From Brevundimonas bullata (GTDB lineage: Bacteria > Pseudomonadota > Alphaproteobacteria > Caulobacterales > Caulobacteraceae): 64,000 nucleotides of DNA. The position numbers were made by a program, and so were the translations under genes. How positions within the stretch are numbered: the stretch's first letter is position 1; the number at the start of each line of letters is the position of its first letter. The notes beneath the pieces are model-generated. The model saw nothing but the letters and a program-made list of their open reading frames with translations. It was not told the origin of the DNA and ran no database searches. Below are positions 26,280-34,378 of this stretch, piece by piece. The stretch lies in assembly GCF_014207965.1 (NCBI RefSeq), contig NZ_JACHLM010000004.1:62001-126000 (forward strand). Direction: 5' to 3'.

Positions 26280-26662
26280 TTGACGGCCGCCAGTTGAGGC
26301 AGGAGCCAGGGCTCGACAAAGGGCTCCCAGGCGAGAGAAAGCACGATCAGCAGCGTGGCGATGACAAGCAGCCAGAAGGCCAGCGGTGAAGGTCGTCCGC
26401 AGGCCGTATCGCGTCGGCACATCCGAGAGCGGCGCCAGTGCAGCAGCCACCCGGCGGCCAGAACCACGGCGGCGATCGGGGTCAACCAATGGCGCGCGCC
26501 GGCGAACACGGTGACGCCCGCGAAGGATACGCCTGCAATCGACAGCACCAACGGCAGGACGCAGCAGGCCGCCCATGCAAGAAGGGAAGCGAACCCGCCG
26601 ACCGCCGCTGAGGCGCTGACGGCGACTTCTGGAATGCGGGTGCGGTTTGGGTCGGTCGCCAT
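26276..26662 (-). CDS. merT: Mercuric transport protein MerT
   Basis: A 128-aa inner-membrane protein with three helices. The first helix contains the vicinal cysteine pair (LLAWAACCVLPLVLS), and a cytoplasmic loop carries a second pair (CRRDTAC). These ligands pass Hg(II) inward in the MerT family. It is expressed from the mer promoter upstream. No MerP or MerA follows, so imported mercury would not be reduced by this operon. Confidence 0.92.
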   Translation of the reverse strand: MATDPNRTRIPEVAVSASAAVGGFASLLAWAACCVLPLVLSIAGVSFAGVTVFAGARHWLTPIAAVVLAAGWLLHWRRSRMCRRDTACGRPSPLAFWLLVIATLLIVLSLAWEPFVEPWLLPQLAAVK

Positions 26663-26688
26663 GGGCTATCCTGTCTGACTTCTGATAC

Positions 26689-26719
26689 AGGCTACAACCC
26701 GTAGCCACTACGGGATCAA
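26689..26719 (-). promoter_or_regulatory. mer promoter/operator controlled by MerR
   Basis: On the minus strand TTGATC (26714-26719) and TAGCCT (26689-26694) are 19 bp apart with the perfect dyad CCCGTAG-CCA-CTACGGG (26698-26714) between them. This matches the arrangement of mer operators. The divergent merR GTG start at 26724 begins 5 nt beyond the -35 box, so merR is likely autoregulated and may be translated with a very short leader. Confidence 0.87.
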
Positions 26720-26723
26720 GAGC

Positions 26724-27128
26724 GTGTCGAGACAGAATTTGACCATCGGGCGCCTCGCGCTCAGCGCCGGGGTGAACCTGGAGACCGTGCGCTACTATGA
26801 ACGTATCGGACTGATGCCTGCGCCGGCCCGAACCCCCGGCGGACATCGGTGTTACGAGCCTGAACACGCCCAGCGACTGAGATTCATCCGCCGATCACGC
26901 GAACTCGGGTTCGGCATAGACGCCATTCGGCGGCTGATCGCTCTAAGCGAGCCGACGGTCCAATCCTGCAGCGAAGTGCGCGACATGGCTCAGGACCACC
27001 TTGTAAGCATCGAAGCCAAGATCGCCGACCTGCTCCGGCTTCAAGCTCTGTTGAGGCAGACCGTCGCCGACTGTGGCGACGGCAGGCAAATCCGGTGTCC
27101 TGTCATCGAAGAGCTCGGCTCAAGCTAG
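26724..27128 (+). CDS. merR: Mercury-responsive regulator MerR
   Basis: A 134-aa MerR protein. It has HTH ((L)TIGRLALSAGVNLETVRYYERIGLM, read in two parts) and the Hg-binding cysteines Cys82, Cys117 and Cys125, nearly the same positions as Tn501 MerR (82, 117, 126). It binds the dyad at 26698 and activates merT upon Hg(II). It starts with GTG. Its C-terminus ends the coding part of the mer block; 143 nt of noncoding DNA separates it from the convergent integrase gene. Confidence 0.92.
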   Translation: MSRQNLTIGRLALSAGVNLETVRYYERIGLMPAPARTPGGHRCYEPEHAQRLRFIRRSRELGFGIDAIRRLIALSEPTVQSCSEVRDMAQDHLVSIEAKIADLLRLQALLRQTVADCGDGRQIRCPVIEELGSS

Positions 27129-27271
27129 ATCGCCCCCTCATCGAGGCCGTCCGGAGCCGGGTGGATCATCGCCCCCTCACCCCTCATTCAGGGTCCAGGC
27201 AGTTCCCAGGCGACTGCGATTGATACCTGAACAACCACAAGGAAACACAGGCGCGAAGGCTAGCCGCAGGG

Positions 27272-28462
27272 CTAACCCAGGCAGAACTCCGCCCAGTCCT
27301 CCATCAGCCGAAATCGCTTCGCCATCATGTCTCCACGACGATAGGCCGCCTCAACCTTGCTGCTCACTGTGTGCGCCAACGCCATCTCGGCAGCTTCTTG
27401 AGGATGCGCGGTCTTCTCCGACACCCAATCCCTGAACGTCGACCGGAAGCCGTGCGGCACGGCCTCGACCTTCATGCGGCGAAGCACGGAAGCAAGGGTC
27501 ATGTTCGAGAGCGCCTCGCCATCGATATTGGCGAAGACCAGATCAATGTCCGGATTCCGGCGCGTCGCAGCGAGAAGCGCGAGCGCGCCTGACGAAAGCG
27601 GCACACGATGCGGCCGCCCCGCCTTCATCCGCTCACCCGGCACGACCCACAGGGCGGCCGGAAGATCGATCTCGGACCATCTGGCGCCCCGCACTTCGCC
27701 CGAGCGCGCTGCGGTGAGAATGGTGAACTCAAGCGCCCGCGCGCCTGTCCCTTTTTCTTCAGCAAGCCTGGCCATGAAGGCAGGCATTTGGTCGATGCCC
27801 AAGGCCTTGTGGTGAACAACCTTCGCGACCCGGGATGGCTTGGCGAGGAGTTTGTCCAGATGCCCCCGCCAACGTGCGGGATTGGGGCCAGATCGGTATT
27901 CGCGCGCCGCGGCCCAATCGAGCACCATTTCCACACGCCCGCGAAGGCGGCTCGCGGTCTCGGTCTTGATCGTCCAGATGGGCTCCAGAATTCGCATCAC
28001 ATGAGGAAGAGCGACTTCCTCCACGCCCAGGTCGCCGATCACCGGATAGACATAGGTTTCAAGCGTGGCCGCCCACTGCGCCCTGTGTTTGGGATTCTTC
28101 CAGCTAGCCTCATGCGCCGCCATATAAGCCTCTGCGGCCTTGCGGAACGAGATCGCAACGACGGCGGGCGTTCTCACCGCTCGGCGCGCCTCACGACCTG
28201 CTTCGACTGGATCAATACCGCGCCGGATCTGCTCCCGCGCGTCGCGGGCGGCCTCTCGCGCTCGCGCCAGCGTCACATCGGGATAGCCCCCGAGACCCAG
28301 GTCTCTCCTCCGCTTGCCCATGGTTGCGCGCAAGATCCAGCTTCGCCCGCCGCTTGACAGCACTTGCAGGGCTAGCCCCGCTACCCCGCCAACAAAATGC
28401 AGGCCAGGTTCGCTTAGCCGCGACACCGCCAATGGTCCTAGTTCATCTGCTTTCCGGGGCAT
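27272..28462 (-). CDS. int: P4-type tyrosine integrase
   Basis: A 396-aa phage/island integrase. The N-terminus is an arm-binding DUF4102-like domain (LRATMGKRRRDLGLGGYPDVTLARARE), followed by a core-binding domain. The catalytic domain has Arg (TAARSGEVRGARW), HGFR (VPHGFRSTFRDW), the second His (ALAHTV) and Tyr (KVEAAYRRGD). It catalyses site-specific integration, commonly at tRNA 3' ends. The start at 28462 (ATG) is preferred to a TTG 18 nt upstream. It is the outermost gene of the metal island, 170 nt from the tRNA-Ser-like sequence. Confidence 0.93.
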   Translation of the reverse strand: MPRKADELGPLAVSRLSEPGLHFVGGVAGLALQVLSSGGRSWILRATMGKRRRDLGLGGYPDVTLARAREAARDAREQIRRGIDPVEAGREARRAVRTPAVVAISFRKAAEAYMAAHEASWKNPKHRAQWAATLETYVYPVIGDLGVEEVALPHVMRILEPIWTIKTETASRLRGRVEMVLDWAAAREYRSGPNPARWRGHLDKLLAKPSRVAKVVHHKALGIDQMPAFMARLAEEKGTGARALEFTILTAARSGEVRGARWSEIDLPAALWVVPGERMKAGRPHRVPLSSGALALLAATRRNPDIDLVFANIDGEALSNMTLASVLRRMKVEAVPHGFRSTFRDWVSEKTAHPQEAAEMALAHTVSSKVEAAYRRGDMMAKRFRLMEDWAEFCLG

Positions 28463-28631
28463 TTTCCACCCATCCAACAACCCATCATAAAACCCATCAA
28501 CTCACCCATCAAAAAATCTGCGCTTGAGTGCAACAATATGCAACGTCCTGAAGCGACCAAACTCAAGCCACACCTGGGTTCAACCTACCTCTGAACAACG
28601 GTGAATAGGGCTGAAAAGGCCCGGAATCCGA

Positions 28632-28645
28632 CACCCTCTCCGCCA
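28632..28645 (+). mobile_element. Candidate right attachment site (tRNA-Ser 3' end copy)
   Basis: CACCCTCTCCGCCA equals the 3' acceptor end expected of a bacterial tRNA-Ser, including CCA. Upstream GAATCCGA resembles a T-loop but with two extra bases, and no tRNA body precedes it. A 3'-end copy next to a tyrosine integrase is the usual mark of a distal att site. The intact tRNA-Ser would then lie on the + strand to the left of this window. The rest of 28463-28887 has no gene. Confidence 0.45.
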
Positions 28646-28722
28646 CCGGCCTAGCGCCGCTTCAGACAGCATGAGCTGATAGTCAGGCCTTCGGGCCCCG
28701 GCGATCCTGCACGCGCAGCGCA

Positions 28723-28742
28723 GCGATCATGATCATGATCGC
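28723..28742. promoter_or_regulatory. 20-bp perfect palindrome upstream of the catabolic operon
   Basis: GCGATCATGATCATGATCGC is fully self-complementary. Eight bases after it lies a second GATC dyad, GATCA-N6-TGATC (28750-28765), and more GATC half-sites follow. The cluster ends about 120 nt before the aldehyde dehydrogenase start. It is a good operator candidate for the XRE-cupin regulator encoded as the last gene of that operon; the pairing is inference. Confidence 0.5.
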
Positions 28743-28887
28743 GCATTTCGATCAGAATTTTGATCATCTGTGACCCAAGATCAGTGGTTTAGCCTCCCGC
28801 CATAAAGGGCTTGTTGCGTAATCGATAATCAGGCCCACTCACCTTAGGCGTTCGCGACGGCGAGCGATGATGTGGTGAGTACGGTTG

Positions 28888-30333
28888 ATGGTTGCGCCCT
28901 TTCCTACCGATCAAATCTTCCTCGGCGGCCAGTGGCGTGCGGCGAGCGGCGGCGGCCTTCTGCCCATTGAAAACCCCTCGACGGGCGAGCAGACAGGCGC
29001 GCTGGCGGCGGGCGGGGCCGAGGACATCGACGCCGCGGTGCGCGCGGCGCGGACGGCGCTGGACGGCCCTTGGGGACGCATGACGGCGGTGGAGCGCGGC
29101 CGCATCCTGGCCCGCATGGGGCGCGAGGTCGAAGCGCGCATCGACATTCTGGCCGAACTCGAGGCGCTGGACGTCGGCAAGCCGCTGAAGCAGGCCCGCA
29201 ACGACGTGATCGCCCTGGCCCGCTACCTCGAATTCTACGCGGGCGCGGCGGACAAGCTGCACGGCGAGACCATTCCCTTCCAGGACGGCTACACGGTTTA
29301 CACCCTGCGCGAGCCGCATGGCGTGACCGGCCACATCATCCCCTGGAACTATCCGATGCAGATCATCGGCCGCTCGGTCGTGGCGGCCCTGTGCGTCGGC
29401 AACGCCGTGGTGCTGAAGCCCGCCGAGCAGGCGTCTCTGACCGCCTTGGCCTTCGCCCATATCGCGGCCGACTGCGGCCTGCCCGCAGGGGCCCTGAACG
29501 TCGTGACCGGCACGGGGGCCGAGGCTGGCGCGGCGCTGGCGGCGCATCCGGGGGTCAACCACCTGTCCTTCACCGGCTCAACCGGGGTCGGCGTGGCCAT
29601 CCAGCAGGCGGCGGCGGTCAACGCCGTGCCGGTGACGCTGGAGCTCGGCGGGAAGTCGCCCCAGTTGGTGTTTGACGACGCCGATCTGGACAAGGCCCTG
29701 CCCTTCCTCGTCAACGCGGGCATCCAGAACGCGGGCCAGACCTGTTCGGCCGGATCGCGCGTCCTGGTCCAGCGCGGCGTCTATGACGAGGTCGTGCGCC
29801 GCATGGCCGAGCGCTTCGCCGCCCTGACCGTCGGCCCGGCCATGGACGACCGCGATGTCGGCCCGCTGGTGTCGAAGAAGCAGCAGGCCATGGTCGAAGG
29901 CTTCATCGAGAAGGGCCGCGCCGACGGCCTGATCGTCGCCCAGGCGAAACTGGCCGACCTGCCCGAAGGCGGCGCCTATGTCGCGCCGACCCTGTTCGCC
30001 AATGTCGCGCCCGATCACCCGCTGGCGCAGCAGGAGATCTTCGGCCCCGCCGTCGTGGTCATCCCGTTCGAGACGGAGGACGAGGCCGTCGCCATCGCCA
30101 ACGGCACCGACTACGGCCTGGTCGCGGGCGTCTGGACCGCCGACGGCGGACGGCAGATGCGGCTGGCGAAACGGCTGCGGGCCGGACAGGTCTTCATCAA
30201 CAACTACGGCGCGGCGGGCGGGGTCGAACTGCCCTTCGGCGGCGTCGGCAGGTCGGGTCACGGTCGCGAGAAGGGGTTCGAGGCGCTCTACGCCTTCACC
30301 GCGCTCAAGACCGTCGCGGCCCATCACGGATAG
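28888..30333 (+). CDS. NAD(P)+-dependent aldehyde dehydrogenase
   Basis: A 481-aa ALDH-superfamily enzyme that oxidises an aldehyde to its acid. Visible are the IPWNYP nucleotide-side motif, the catalytic Glu252 (LELGGKSP), Cys286 (GQTCSAGSR) and EIFGPAVVV. Length is standard. I take ATG at 28888; a TTG directly precedes it. First gene of a five-gene operon behind a palindromic operator. An omega-transaminase is encoded 6.4 kb downstream in the same direction; its product would be a semialdehyde, a plausible substrate (inference). The best-known relatives act on betaine, amino or hydroxy aldehydes, so no specific name is given. Confidence 0.9.
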   Translation: MVAPFPTDQIFLGGQWRAASGGGLLPIENPSTGEQTGALAAGGAEDIDAAVRAARTALDGPWGRMTAVERGRILARMGREVEARIDILAELEALDVGKPLKQARNDVIALARYLEFYAGAADKLHGETIPFQDGYTVYTLREPHGVTGHIIPWNYPMQIIGRSVVAALCVGNAVVLKPAEQASLTALAFAHIAADCGLPAGALNVVTGTGAEAGAALAAHPGVNHLSFTGSTGVGVAIQQAAAVNAVPVTLELGGKSPQLVFDDADLDKALPFLVNAGIQNAGQTCSAGSRVLVQRGVYDEVVRRMAERFAALTVGPAMDDRDVGPLVSKKQQAMVEGFIEKGRADGLIVAQAKLADLPEGGAYVAPTLFANVAPDHPLAQQEIFGPAVVVIPFETEDEAVAIANGTDYGLVAGVWTADGGRQMRLAKRLRAGQVFINNYGAAGGVELPFGGVGRSGHGREKGFEALYAFTALKTVAAHHG

Positions 30334-30348
30334 CAGGGAGTAGGCGTC

Positions 30349-31113
30349 TTGGGGGAGAACAGATCGAAGCGGCTGGAGGGCAAGCGAGCGATCGTCACGG
30401 GCGGAGCCTCCGGCTTCGGCGCCGGCATCGCACGCCGCTTCGCCGAGGAAGGCGCCCGCGTCATCGTCGCCGACCTGAACGGCGACGCCGCCCGCGCCCT
30501 GGCGGCGGAACTGGGCGACGCGGACCTGGCCGTGAAGGCGGACGTCTCCAGCGCCGCTGACGTGGCAGCATTGGCAGAGACGGCAAACCATCTGCTGGGC
30601 GGCGTCGACATCGTGGTCAACAACGCCGGGGTCGGCCACACACCCCAGCCGCTGGATGAGTTATCCGACGAGGCCTTCGACCGCATCGCCGCCGTCAACA
30701 TGCGCTCCATCTACCTGATGTCTAAGGCCTTCGTGCCGGGCATGAAGGCGCAAGGCTCGGGCGCCATTCTGAACATCGCCTCGACCGGCGGGGTCAGCCC
30801 CCGGCCGAACCTGACCTGGTACAATGCCTCGAAGGGCTGGGTCATCACGGCGACGCGGGCCATGGCGGTCGAGTTGGCGCCCTTCCAGGTGCGGGTGAAC
30901 GCCCTGAACCCGGTGGCGGGCGACACGCCTCTGCTGAAGACCTTCATGGGCGAGGACACGCCCGAGGTGCGCGCCAGGTTCCTGGCCTCCATCCCCATCG
31001 GCCGCTTCTCAACGCCGGAAGACATGGGCGCCGCCGCCGCCTTCCTCTGTTCGGACGACGCCTCGATGATCACCGGCGTAGCGATGGAGGTGGACGGTGG
31101 CCGCTGCATCTGA
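30349..31113 (+). CDS. Short-chain dehydrogenase/reductase
   Basis: A 254-aa classical SDR with the Rossmann signature TGGASGFGAGIA, NNAG, catalytic Tyr/Lys (YNASK) and IAS before it. The C-terminal segment DASMITGVAMEVDGG is typical. It uses NAD(P)(H) to interconvert an alcohol and a carbonyl; the substrate is unknown. The start is probably TTG at 30349 with AGGGAG about 8 nt upstream; no ATG is near. It follows the ALDH gene by 15 nt, and its end overlaps the next gene by 17 nt. Confidence 0.87.
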   Translation: MGENRSKRLEGKRAIVTGGASGFGAGIARRFAEEGARVIVADLNGDAARALAAELGDADLAVKADVSSAADVAALAETANHLLGGVDIVVNNAGVGHTPQPLDELSDEAFDRIAAVNMRSIYLMSKAFVPGMKAQGSGAILNIASTGGVSPRPNLTWYNASKGWVITATRAMAVELAPFQVRVNALNPVAGDTPLLKTFMGEDTPEVRARFLASIPIGRFSTPEDMGAAAAFLCSDDASMITGVAMEVDGGRCI

Positions 31114-32215
31114 CCGCCCCTTCAAGCTGCTGGTCCTGCCCGGCGACGGCATCGGGCCGGAAATCATCCGCGAGACCCTGCGTGTCGTCGACTGGGCCAG
31201 AAACGCCGGGCTGCGGATTGAACTGAGCGAGGGACTGGCCGGGGGCGCCAGCATCGACGCCGTCGGCGCGCCCATAGCCGAGGATGTGGTGGAGCAGGCC
31301 CTGGCGTCCGACGCCGTCCTGTTCGGCGCCGTGGGCGGGCCGAAGTGGGACCACCTGCCCCGCGCCCAGCGGCCCGAGATGGGCATACTGCGCCTGCGTC
31401 AGGCGCTGGACCTCTACGCCAATCTGCGCCCCGCCGTCTGTTTCGACGAACTGCTGGACGCCTCGGCGCTGAAGCCCGACCTGATCCGGGGCCTCGACAT
31501 CCTGATCGTGCGCGAGGCGACAGCGGGCGTCTATTTCAGCCTGCCCCGCGCCAATGAGATCGGCCCTGACGGCCAGCGCCGCGCCTATGACACCCAAGCC
31601 TACACAGAAGCCGAAATCGCGCGCGTCTGCCGCACGGCCTTTGAACTGGCCCGCACCCGCCAGCGCCGCGTCTGCTCGGTGGACAAGGCCAATGTCATGG
31701 AGACGGGCGCCCTGTGGCGGACCGTCGCGACCGAGGTCGCCGCCGGCTATCCCGACGTGGAGCTGTCGCACATGTACGCCGACAACTGCGCCATGCAGCT
31801 GGTCAGGCGCCCGGATCAGTTCGACGTCATCGTCACCGACAACCTGTTCGGCGACATCCTGTCCGACGCGGCGGCGGCCCTGACCGGATCGCTGGGCTTG
31901 CTGCCCTCGGCCTCCCTGTCCGGCCTTGGGCAGGGCGGGCGCAGCCGGGGCCTGTATGAGCCGATCCACGGCTCGGCCCCCGATATCGCGGGCCAGGGCG
32001 TCGCCAATCCCATCGCCGCCATCCTGTCCTTCGCCCTGTGCCTGCGCTGGTCGTTCGACCGGGCGGACCTGGCCGATGCGGTCGAGCGCGCCGTGCGGCA
32101 CGTCGTGTCCAGCGGCGTGCGCACCCCCGACATTGCGGAAGCCGGCGTCGCCCCCGTCTCCACCCTTCAGATGACCGACGCGGTTCTGGCCGCGCTGGAC
32201 GCCCAGTTCGCGTGA
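31097..32215 (+). CDS. LeuB-like beta-decarboxylating dehydrogenase
   Basis: A 372-aa protein of the isocitrate/3-isopropylmalate dehydrogenase fold: PGDGIGPEI at the start, LRLRQALDLYANLRPA, VDKANVM, the metal site DNLFGDILSD and NAD-side EPIHGSAPDIAGQG. The substrate loop reads VREATAGVYFS, where LeuB usually has RELTGGIYFG, so a substrate other than 3-isopropylmalate is plausible. No leuC or leuD is nearby. Such enzymes oxidise and decarboxylate 2-hydroxy acids (isopropylmalate, tartrate, D-malate) with NAD+ and a divalent metal. The GTG start lies inside the end of the SDR gene with GGAGG upstream. Confidence 0.85.
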   Translation: MAAASDRPFKLLVLPGDGIGPEIIRETLRVVDWARNAGLRIELSEGLAGGASIDAVGAPIAEDVVEQALASDAVLFGAVGGPKWDHLPRAQRPEMGILRLRQALDLYANLRPAVCFDELLDASALKPDLIRGLDILIVREATAGVYFSLPRANEIGPDGQRRAYDTQAYTEAEIARVCRTAFELARTRQRRVCSVDKANVMETGALWRTVATEVAAGYPDVELSHMYADNCAMQLVRRPDQFDVIVTDNLFGDILSDAAAALTGSLGLLPSASLSGLGQGGRSRGLYEPIHGSAPDIAGQGVANPIAAILSFALCLRWSFDRADLADAVERAVRHVVSSGVRTPDIAEAGVAPVSTLQMTDAVLAALDAQFA

Positions 32216-32225
32216 GGATCGACCG

Positions 32226-33512
32226 ATGACCGCCCCCACCCTGCAGACCGTCATGGACCTGATCGACGGCCGCACCGACGAACTGGTCGCCCTGACCCAG
32301 GACCTGATCCGCTTTCCCACCGTCAACCCGCCGGGCGAGGCCTATCGCCCCTGCGCCGAGTACATCGGCGAGCGGCTGAAGAAGCGCGGCTTCACCGTCG
32401 AATATGTGCGCGGCGAAGGCTCGCCCGGCGACAGCGACGCCTATCCCCGCACCAACGTCATCGCCCGCTGGACCGGCTCTGAACCGGGGCCTTGCGTCCA
32501 CTTCAACAGCCACATCGACGTGGTCGAGGTCGGCGCCGGCTGGACCGTCGATCCCTTCGGCGGCGAGGTGAAGGACGGTCGCGTCTATGGCCGAGGCGCC
32601 TGCGACATGAAGGGCGGGCTGGCCGCCTCTATCATCGCCGTGGAGGCCCTGATCGATTCCGGCCTGCCCCTGCCCGGCGCGCTGGAGATCTCCGGCACGG
32701 TGGACGAGGAGTCCGGCGGCTACGGCGGCGTCGCCTATCTGGCCGAGCGTGGCTGGTTTTCGGAGCCGCGCGTCAACCACGTCATCATCCCCGAGCCGCT
32801 GAACGTGGACCGGGTCTGCATCGGCCACCGCGGCGTCTGGTGGGCCGAGATCGAGACCAAGGGGCGCATCGCCCACGGCTCCATGCCCTTCCTGGGCGAT
32901 TCCGCCATCCGCCACATGGGCGCGGTGATGCAGGCCTTCGAGGACAAGCTCTATCCGGCCATGGCAGGTCGCCATTCGGACATGCCGGTCGTGCCCGAGG
33001 GCGCGCGCCAGTCGACCATGAACATCAACTCCATCCACGGCGGCCAGGGCGAGGACTTCGACGGCCTGCCCGCACCCTGCGTCGCCGATTCCAGCCGCAT
33101 GATCATCGACCGCCGCTTCCTGATCGAGGAGTCTCTGGACGACGTGAAGGGCGAGGTGAAAGCCATCCTCGACGGCCTGGCGGCCCAGCGCCACGGCTTC
33201 CGCTACGAGATGCGCGACCTGTTTCAGGTGGCCCCCAGCATGGCCGACCGCGACGGCCCCGTGGCCAGCACCACCGCCGCCGCCATCGAGACGGTGCTGG
33301 GCAGGAAGGCCCAGTTCGTCTGCTCGCCCGGCACCTATGACCAGAAACACATCGACCGCATCGGCAAGCTGAAGGACTGCATCGCCTACGGCCCCGGCGT
33401 GCTGGACCTGGCGCACCAACCCGACGAATGGGTGGGGATCGAGGACATGACCAATTCGGCCAAGGTCATGGCGCGCGCCGCCTACGACCTGCTGACCCGC
33501 AAGCGAGGATGA
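32226..33512 (+). CDS. M20-family metallohydrolase (ArgE/DapE type)
   Basis: A 428-aa cytosolic di-zinc hydrolase with FNSHIDVV, GRGACDMKGG (bridging Asp), TVDEESGGYGG (catalytic and metal Glu) and PEPLNVDRVCIGHRG. The family removes acyl groups from N-acylated amino acids or splits small peptides. The closest descriptions are ArgE/DapE-like deacylases. It has no signal peptide, unlike the second M20 protein at 57183. The stop overlaps the regulator start (ATGA). Role here: freeing an amino acid from an N-acyl or dipeptide substrate (inference). Confidence 0.88.
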   Translation: MTAPTLQTVMDLIDGRTDELVALTQDLIRFPTVNPPGEAYRPCAEYIGERLKKRGFTVEYVRGEGSPGDSDAYPRTNVIARWTGSEPGPCVHFNSHIDVVEVGAGWTVDPFGGEVKDGRVYGRGACDMKGGLAASIIAVEALIDSGLPLPGALEISGTVDEESGGYGGVAYLAERGWFSEPRVNHVIIPEPLNVDRVCIGHRGVWWAEIETKGRIAHGSMPFLGDSAIRHMGAVMQAFEDKLYPAMAGRHSDMPVVPEGARQSTMNINSIHGGQGEDFDGLPAPCVADSSRMIIDRRFLIEESLDDVKGEVKAILDGLAAQRHGFRYEMRDLFQVAPSMADRDGPVASTTAAAIETVLGRKAQFVCSPGTYDQKHIDRIGKLKDCIAYGPGVLDLAHQPDEWVGIEDMTNSAKVMARAAYDLLTRKRG

Positions 33513-34087
33513 GCGACATGGCCCGTGGCGACGCCGACGAAGGCGACAACATCATCGGCCCGCGCCTGCGGGCGCTTCGGGACCGGCTGGGCCTGTCGCA
33601 GCGGGCGCTGGCGCGCAAGGCGGGGGTGCCGTCCAGCACCGTCAGCCTGGTCGAGAGCGGCCGCACCAGCCCCTCTGTCGGCTCGCTGAAACGTCTGCTG
33701 GACGCCGCCGGGGTGTCGCTGGGCGAATTCTTCAGTTCCGAGTTCGAGACCCCGACCAAGCATTTCTATCGCCATGACGAACTGACGGAGATTTCGCGCG
33801 GCGAGGTCTCCTACCGCCAGCTCGGCTCGGGTCAGGACAGCAGCCTGCAGATCCTGCACGAGACCTATCAGCCCGGATCGGACAGCGGCCGGGTCATGCT
33901 GTCCCATGAAGGCGAGGAAGGCGGCCTGATCATTTCCGGTCGCCTGGAAGTGACCGTTGACGGTCAATCCCGGGTGCTGAAAGCCGGCGACGGCTACCTC
34001 TTCCCCAGCACCCTGCCCCACCGCTTCCGCAACGTCGGCGACGTGCCCTGCGTCGTCATCAGCGCCTGCACCCCGCCGACCTTCTGA
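33509..34087 (+). CDS. XRE-family regulator with cupin sensor domain
   Basis: A 192-aa regulator. Residues about 15-70 form an HTH_3 domain (LRALRDRLGLSQRALARKAGVPSSTVSLVESG, in two parts), and the C-terminal part is a cupin (GGLIISGRLEVTVDG, FPSTLPHRFRN). This is the layout of PuuR-like regulators, which respond to a pathway ligand bound in the cupin. Start at 33509 overlaps the M20 stop. Being the last gene of the operon, it probably controls the palindromic site at 28723 and perhaps the TonB genes downstream. Confidence 0.9.
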   Translation: MSDMARGDADEGDNIIGPRLRALRDRLGLSQRALARKAGVPSSTVSLVESGRTSPSVGSLKRLLDAAGVSLGEFFSSEFETPTKHFYRHDELTEISRGEVSYRQLGSGQDSSLQILHETYQPGSDSGRVMLSHEGEEGGLIISGRLEVTVDGQSRVLKAGDGYLFPSTLPHRFRNVGDVPCVVISACTPPTF

Positions 34088-34378
34088 CCGCCGCGTTGCA
34101 GTTGCTCGGAATACTGAGCGAGAAAAATAAAATACCCGTCTTCTCAGCTGATTGACCTCTCAAAGAAACAGGCTTGTCGATCTCTCCGTTTCGCCAGCTA
34201 CTTCGTGCAAGACAGTAGCGTGACACCGGGAGGCGGCTCAGGGAAACGCAAGGCTTGCTGCATTGCACAACGCCCCGAGGCCGAGGATAGATAGCGGGTG
34301 GCGGAACCGTCGTTCCGCCTCGGCCGCAATGAGACCGCTGAAGAACGGTCCGTGCGGCGTCATGGGAGGGATGAGGCG

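Noticed and set aside
28561..28645. Complete tRNA-Ser gene
   Set aside because: Only the 3' acceptor end is present; no matching 5' acceptor GGAGAGG or anticodon arm upstream.
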